Positions 22,914-27,830 of a DNA stretch of 27,830 bases are shown here, one piece after another. Position 1 is the first letter of the stretch. The number at the start of each line of letters is the position of its first letter. The translations under genes were made by a program, and so were the position numbers. The stretch is from assembly GCA_002049885.1 (NCBI GenBank), contig MVCS01000001.1, positions 1 to 27,830 of the forward strand, written 5' to 3'. The notes under the pieces are model-generated. The model had not been told where the DNA came from. It saw only the letters and a list, made by a program, of their open reading frames with translations, and searched no databases. The stretch comes from Planctomycetales bacterium 4484_123 (GTDB lineage: Bacteria; Planctomycetota; Phycisphaerae; SM23-33).

Positions 22914-23905
22914 TGGCCGTGGCGGCACAGTCCCTGGCCGGGTGGGCCGCGCTGCTGGTGGGCGTGGGCTTGTCGTTCCTGTACAGCGGGGTGGAGACCG
23001 GCATCTACACCGTCAACAAGATTCGCCTGGACCTGCGCGCCGAGGCGGGCCTGCGCCCGGCACGCAGGCTGCTGGGGCTCCTGCGCGATCCCAGCCGGCC
23101 ACTGGTGGTGTTGCTGATCGGCAACAATCTGGCCAACTATCTGGCCTCGGCCGGGCTGGTGCTGGTCCTCACCGCCCGGGGAATGGCCCACGCGGAGTGG
23201 TATTCGGTGGCCATCCTCACGCCCCTGGTCTTCACCTTCTGCGAACTGCTGCCCAAGAATCTCTTCCGCCGTCACGGCGAGACGCTGACGTACTTCTTCG
23301 GCTGGTTCCTGGAGCTGTGGCTTTGGGTCTTCACGGTGACGGGCCTGGTGGGTTTGGTCAGGGCGCTGGTGTGGGTGACGTTGAAGCTGGCGGGCCGGCA
23401 CGTTTCGGGGGCCGGAGGGCCCTTCGGCTCGGAGCACCTGGCCACCGTGCTGGCCGAAGGACAGGCCAGCGGGGCCATCAGCGGGACCCAGTCGCGTATC
23501 GCCGAGCGCGTGGTCAACATCTCGCGGGTTCACGTTGGCGACGTGATGGTGCCGCTGGGCCGGGCCGCCATGGTCGAGCGGCACGCCACCGTCGAGGAAG
23601 TCAGAGAGGCGCTGCGCGCCAGCGGGCATCCCCGGCTGGGGGTGTACTCGGGGCGGCGAGAGAACCTCATCGGCGTGCTGAACGCCTACGACGTGCTGCT
23701 GGACGAGAGCGGCTCAGCCCCATCGACTCACATCGTCCCGCCGCTGGAGCTCCGCGAGCATACCGGCATCATCGAGGCCCTGGTGACCATGCAGGCCCAG
23801 CGGAAGAACATCGCCTTCGTCTTCTCCGACGACCACAGGTGCCTGGGGCTCCTGACCGTCAAGGACCTGGTCGAGGAGATCGTCGGCGACCTGGAGGAGT
23901 GGTGA
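22910..23905 (+). CDS. Second CNNM/CBS membrane protein, without CorC_HlyC cap
   Basis: 331 residues, starting at the ATG inside the ATGATG that overlaps the previous stop. The DUF21/CNNM domain (about 5-180) has FLYSGVETGIYTVNKIRLDLR and FTFCELLPKNLFRR, matching the NP-SGAET and E-x-LPK elements of the paralogue next to it. The CBS pair (about 200-328) includes VGDVMVPLGRAAMVE and RCLGLLTVKDLVEEIVGDLEEW, where the protein stops; the CorC_HlyC cap is absent. The two probably form one membrane complex, one subunit with and one without the cap. The 3' end overlaps the convergent carboxypeptidase gene by 47 bases. Confidence 0.9.
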   Translation: MMAVAAQSLAGWAALLVGVGLSFLYSGVETGIYTVNKIRLDLRAEAGLRPARRLLGLLRDPSRPLVVLLIGNNLANYLASAGLVLVLTARGMAHAEWYSVAILTPLVFTFCELLPKNLFRRHGETLTYFFGWFLELWLWVFTVTGLVGLVRALVWVTLKLAGRHVSGAGGPFGSEHLATVLAEGQASGAISGTQSRIAERVVNISRVHVGDVMVPLGRAAMVERHATVEEVREALRASGHPRLGVYSGRRENLIGVLNAYDVLLDESGSAPSTHIVPPLELREHTGIIEALVTMQAQRKNIAFVFSDDHRCLGLLTVKDLVEEIVGDLEEW

Positions 23906-25361
23906 CCGCCGCGGGCCTGGCCGGGCCTCGGGCATCGACGGCCCGGACGAGGAGCCGGCAGATCCGGTCTTCCATGACCTTGGCCGACAGACCCCCGCCG
24001 TAGGTCCGGCCATTGGTCAGGACGCTGAAGGTCAGGGCGGGCCTGCCGGCGCGGTCCAACACGTAGCCGCTCAGGGCGCTGATGCCCGCCAGCGAACCGG
24101 TCTTGGCCAGGACCCGGCCCCGGCATGGGCCGCGCAGCCTGCGCCGCATGGAGCCGTCCGTCCCGGCGACGGCCAGGGAGCGCACAAAGGTGGGCTCCTT
24201 CACCAGCGCCCGCAGCAGCCGGGTGAGCACTGCGGGGCTGGCGCGGTTCTTTCGACTCAGCCCCGAGCCGTCGGAGACGCTGAACTGCCCGCCGTCCAGG
24301 CCGTAGTCCTCGATCAGCACGGTGCGGGCGAGCCTGGCCGCCCGCTGCCAACTTGCCGCCCGTCCTTCCCCGGCCGCGGAGCGGAGAAGAATGCACTCGG
24401 CCATCATGTTGAGACTGTCCTTCTCGGCCCGCCGCAGGGCGTCTGCCAGCGGCGTCCTTTCTTCGGCGATGAGCCGCACCGGGCCGACGGGCCGAGTGGC
24501 GCCCACCACGATTCGCCCGGCCAGGCCGATGCCCGCTCGGGCCAGCCTGTCGGCCAGGACGCAGCCGAAGAGTGCCGGCGGGTCGGGCACGGCCACAGGC
24601 AGGGCGTCGGGCGTGGTCCTCCTGACCGTCCCGGTCAGCGTCACCGACGTTCCGGCCTGGTCGAAGCGGCAGTGCCACAAGTGCCGTCGGCCGACCTTGA
24701 CCTTGTTGTCAACCAGGATGTATCGGCTGAGAGGTCGGATGACCGCCCGCGCCCGCCCGTGGGCCACCACGAAGCGAATGTCCATGCAGTTGTCGTTGAA
24801 GTTCACCCCTGCCACGGGTGCGGCGTACCAGCGCTGGAGCTGCCGGGTCGGCCAGTCGGGGTGCACGAATGGGCCCTGGAAGATGCTGGCATCGATGAGG
24901 AGGTTGCCCTTGATGCGGCGGACGCCGGCGCGCTTCAGGGCGGCCGCCCATCGGTCCATCGCCGCGTAGATGGTCTCGTTGCGGGCTGAGGCCAGGCGCG
25001 CATCGCCCGTGGTCGGGTCGCCGTCACCGCGGACAACCAGGTCCCTGCCAGCCAGGGTGATGGTGGTGCGGAAGTGGAAGTCGGGCCCCAGGCGCTTCAG
25101 GGCCACCGCGGCCGTCAGGATCTTCTGGTTGGAGGCCGGCGACAAGGGGCGAGCGGACTGGATGTCGCACAGCACGCTGCCGTCGGTCAGGTCGATCACG
25201 TGCACGCCGACGGCCGAGCCCGTCTCGGCCCGGAAGCGGCCCACCAGCGCGGCGATCCGCGCGGAGATCGAGGCGGGCCGGGATGACGGCTCATCGGCCC
25301 GGCCCGGCGCGCAAGTGGCCCAACTCAGCAGGAATGTCAGGACGACTCGGACGACGTCCAT
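23859..25361 (-). CDS. dacB: D-alanyl-D-alanine carboxypeptidase, PBP4/DacB type (S13)
   Basis: 500 residues from ATG 25361; the frame is open far upstream but only this start gives a signal peptide (MDVVRVVLTFLLSWATCAPG). A periplasmic penicillin-binding enzyme that trims or cuts peptidoglycan cross-links. The serine-lysine motif is SNQK (S77, K80) in SPASNQKILTAA, the second motif is SLN (316-318) in KDSLNMMAE, followed by SVSDGSGLSRKN, and the third is KTG (420-422) in AKTGSLAGISALSGYV. The long domain insert between motifs 1 and 2 is typical of S13. The Pro/Arg-rich last 25 residues look like a read-on tail, in the stretch antisense to the convergent CBS gene. It lies 62 bases after pfkA on the same strand, possibly one transcript. 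Confidence 0.9.
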   Translation of the reverse strand: MDVVRVVLTFLLSWATCAPGRADEPSSRPASISARIAALVGRFRAETGSAVGVHVIDLTDGSVLCDIQSARPLSPASNQKILTAAVALKRLGPDFHFRTTITLAGRDLVVRGDGDPTTGDARLASARNETIYAAMDRWAAALKRAGVRRIKGNLLIDASIFQGPFVHPDWPTRQLQRWYAAPVAGVNFNDNCMDIRFVVAHGRARAVIRPLSRYILVDNKVKVGRRHLWHCRFDQAGTSVTLTGTVRRTTPDALPVAVPDPPALFGCVLADRLARAGIGLAGRIVVGATRPVGPVRLIAEERTPLADALRRAEKDSLNMMAECILLRSAAGEGRAASWQRAARLARTVLIEDYGLDGGQFSVSDGSGLSRKNRASPAVLTRLLRALVKEPTFVRSLAVAGTDGSMRRRLRGPCRGRVLAKTGSLAGISALSGYVLDRAGRPALTFSVLTNGRTYGGGLSAKVMEDRICRLLVRAVDARGPARPAAVTTPPGRRRSPRPGP

Positions 25362-25423
25362 CGCAGGTTCCGGTCGGTTGTCGGGTCCATCCTGCCCTGG
25401 CGGGCTGCTGCTGCCGGGCTGGC

Positions 25424-26530
<1,107 letters not shown>

Positions 26531-26713
26531 TGCCGTGCTCCTGCCGTGCCTCCGCGGCGGCGGCTCGGCCGCCTGGGTGGCTACCTTTTACCGCATCGGC
26601 TGGACGTTTGCACGGTCTGGGCCGCGGGGTCCGAAATATCGGCTCGGCCCTGGCAGCGGGGCAAGGCGGCGGTTACAATGGGGCCACTCAGGTGGCCAGA
26701 TAAGGCACTTCTG

Positions 26714-27049
26714 ATGGAAGAACGGTCATCGGCAGACCGGAGACTGCACGTCCGTTATCCCATGGCGACGACCGTGGAGTTCTACCACGGTCCTTCGCGG
26801 CGGAGCTTCCGCGCCCGGACCGTGGACATCTCCGCCGGTGGGATGCTGATGTACGTTCCCACCTCGGCCCCGGTTGCACCGGGCCATCCCATCCGGCTGA
26901 CCATTGGCAGCCGCAATCGGCCTGAACTGGCCGGGCTGAGCAGCCGACCCCTCGACGCCACCATCGTCCGCGTGGATCGGCAAAAGATGCTCAGCCGGGG
27001 CATGTTGCCCGTGGGTGTCAGGTTCGCCCAGCCCCAGGCGGAGACCTGA
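26714..27049 (+). CDS. PilZ-domain protein
   Basis: 111 residues from ATG 26714 (AAGG eight bases upstream). A single PilZ domain with the two c-di-GMP contact motifs: RRLHVR (RxxxR, near residues 9-14) and DISAGGM (D/NxSxxG, about 38-44), followed by beta strands (IRLTIGSRN, DATIVRVDRQ) and VGVRF. No second domain and no transmembrane segment, so it is a small cytosolic c-di-GMP receptor whose target is not evident. A TACAAT box (about 26675) upstream may be the promoter. It is divergent from pfkA. Confidence 0.85.
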   Translation: MEERSSADRRLHVRYPMATTVEFYHGPSRRSFRARTVDISAGGMLMYVPTSAPVAPGHPIRLTIGSRNRPELAGLSSRPLDATIVRVDRQKMLSRGMLPVGVRFAQPQAET

Positions 27050-27133
27050 AACAGGCGGCGTGTGGCTCAATGGATGGAACCATCTAAGGGGTGGGTCCCT
27101 CTCATCGTCTGGCGGCGGGTCCACCTGGCGGTC

Positions 27134-27830
27134 TCAGCGGCCCTCGCGGCTGAGCCCTGGCGGGTAGGCCACGTGCATGAGGCACAGCCCGCTTGCCGGG
27201 GCCGTGGGGCCGGCGTGGCGACGGTCGCCGCTGGAGAAGATCAGGTCGATGCGGTCGGCGTCCCACCTGCCCCGGCCAATCTCCACCAACACGCCCACGA
27301 TGTTCCGGACCATCTTGTACAGGAAGCCGTCGCCGGAAATGGTCACGTGCAGCTCGTCCTCGCAGTTGGTCACCTCGCAACGCGTGATGGTGCGGACGGT
27401 GTTCTGGCGGGTCTCCGCCGACGAGGCGAACCCGCGAAAGTCGTGCCTGCCCAGCAGCCTGCGGGCGGCGAAGGCCATGGGCTCAGCCTCCAGCGGGCAG
27501 CGGCAGTGATACACCTGTTCAGCCCGGGCCACCGGCTTGGCCGCGCCGATGTAGATGCGGTAGCGGTAGGTCTTGCCCACCGCGCTGCGGGAGGCGTGGA
27601 AGTCGGGGCCGACCTCCTCGGCCGAGAGGACGCCGATGTCGGGAGGGCACCTGCTGTCTGCTGCCCGGCGCAGGTTCGCCAGCGGTATGGCCAGGTTGGA
27701 GGTGAAGAAATTGGCCACCTGCCCCCGGGCGTGGACGCCGGCGTCGGTGCGGCCAGCCCCGTTGACGGTCACGGGGTGGCCCACCACTCGCTGTAGCGCC
27801 CCTTCCAGGGCGGCCTGGACCGTGGGCAGG
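27134..27830 (-). CDS. truA: tRNA pseudouridine synthase A (5' end outside window)
   Basis: Converts U38-U40 of tRNAs to pseudouridine. The frame is open to the window edge (LPTVQAALEGALQRVVGHPV before the conserved part), so about the first 25 residues are missing. The catalytic Asp is in GAGRTDAGVHA; other signatures are FHASRSAVGKTYRYRI, GRHDFRGFASS, TISGDGFLYKMVRNIVGVLVEIGRG and the end VAYPPGLSREG. No damage is seen in the visible part. Confidence 0.94.
   Translation of the reverse strand, partial: LPTVQAALEGALQRVVGHPVTVNGAGRTDAGVHARGQVANFFTSNLAIPLANLRRAADSRCPPDIGVLSAEEVGPDFHASRSAVGKTYRYRIYIGAAKPVARAEQVYHCRCPLEAEPMAFAARRLLGRHDFRGFASSAETRQNTVRTITRCEVTNCEDELHVTISGDGFLYKMVRNIVGVLVEIGRGRWDADRIDLIFSSGDRRHAGPTAPASGLCLMHVAYPPGLSREGR

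Noticed and set aside
21516..22928. Minus-strand reading frame opposite the first CNNM/CBS gene
   Set aside because: Antisense shadow; Gln/His/Arg-rich without domains.
27050..27133. tRNA-like stretch (GGCGGCGTGTGGCTCAATGG)
   Set aside because: It begins like a tRNA but no anticodon arm, T arm or matching acceptor strand follows.

Overview
The window looks like a chromosome segment of a high-GC planctomycete, most likely of the Phycisphaerae type. The signs are a PEP-CTERM secreted protein, a chaperone cluster with two GroEL paralogues, a MiaA P-loop reading GCTAGGKG, a degenerate metallo-beta-lactamase-fold protein and few classical Shine-Dalgarno sites. This assignment is inferred from protein features; there is no rRNA in the window. 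I see no insertion sequence, integrase, phage gene or CRISPR array.

Layout. Positions 1-2324 (minus strand) hold a damaged glycosyltransferase and a damaged RND efflux transporter. The transporter starts directly behind a promoter with a TetR-type palindrome. Positions 2474-5566 (minus) carry a B12-binding-type radical SAM protein, DNA polymerase III delta (HolA), an ArsR repressor and a 40-residue membrane protein. A tRNA with anticodon CAT lies at 5713-5785 (minus). Positions 5994-6929 (minus) encode a secreted, Lys-rich helical repeat protein with a strong terminator. Positions 7209-13242 (minus) form a proteostasis cluster read groEL2, groES, groEL1, terminator, dnaJ, grpE, FmdB-type zinc ribbon.

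Divergent from the cluster are a GAF-SpoIIE phosphatase and a DUF89/ARMT1-like protein (13770-16473, plus). Next come a decayed GH20 hexosaminidase (minus), a PEP-CTERM protein with clear promoter and terminator (plus), nagA (minus) and miaA (plus) from a compact divergent promoter region, a plus-strand set of degenerate MBL protein and two CNNM/CBS (CorC-like) proteins, a minus-strand pfkA and PBP4-type carboxypeptidase pair, a PilZ protein (plus) and a 5'-truncated truA (minus, cut by the window edge).

How genes work together. GroEL/GroES and DnaJ/GrpE are the two main folding machines (DnaK is not in the window). NagA and the GH20 remnant both concern N-acetylglucosamine. HolA, MiaA, TruA and the tRNA are housekeeping. 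The SpoIIE phosphatase and PilZ protein are signalling outputs whose partners are not here.

The most notable pattern is damage: glycosyltransferase, RND pump, GH20 and perhaps holA show deletions, lost 5' ends or frame changes, while the chaperone and later housekeeping genes look intact. This is either real gene decay or a local assembly problem, and raw reads would decide.
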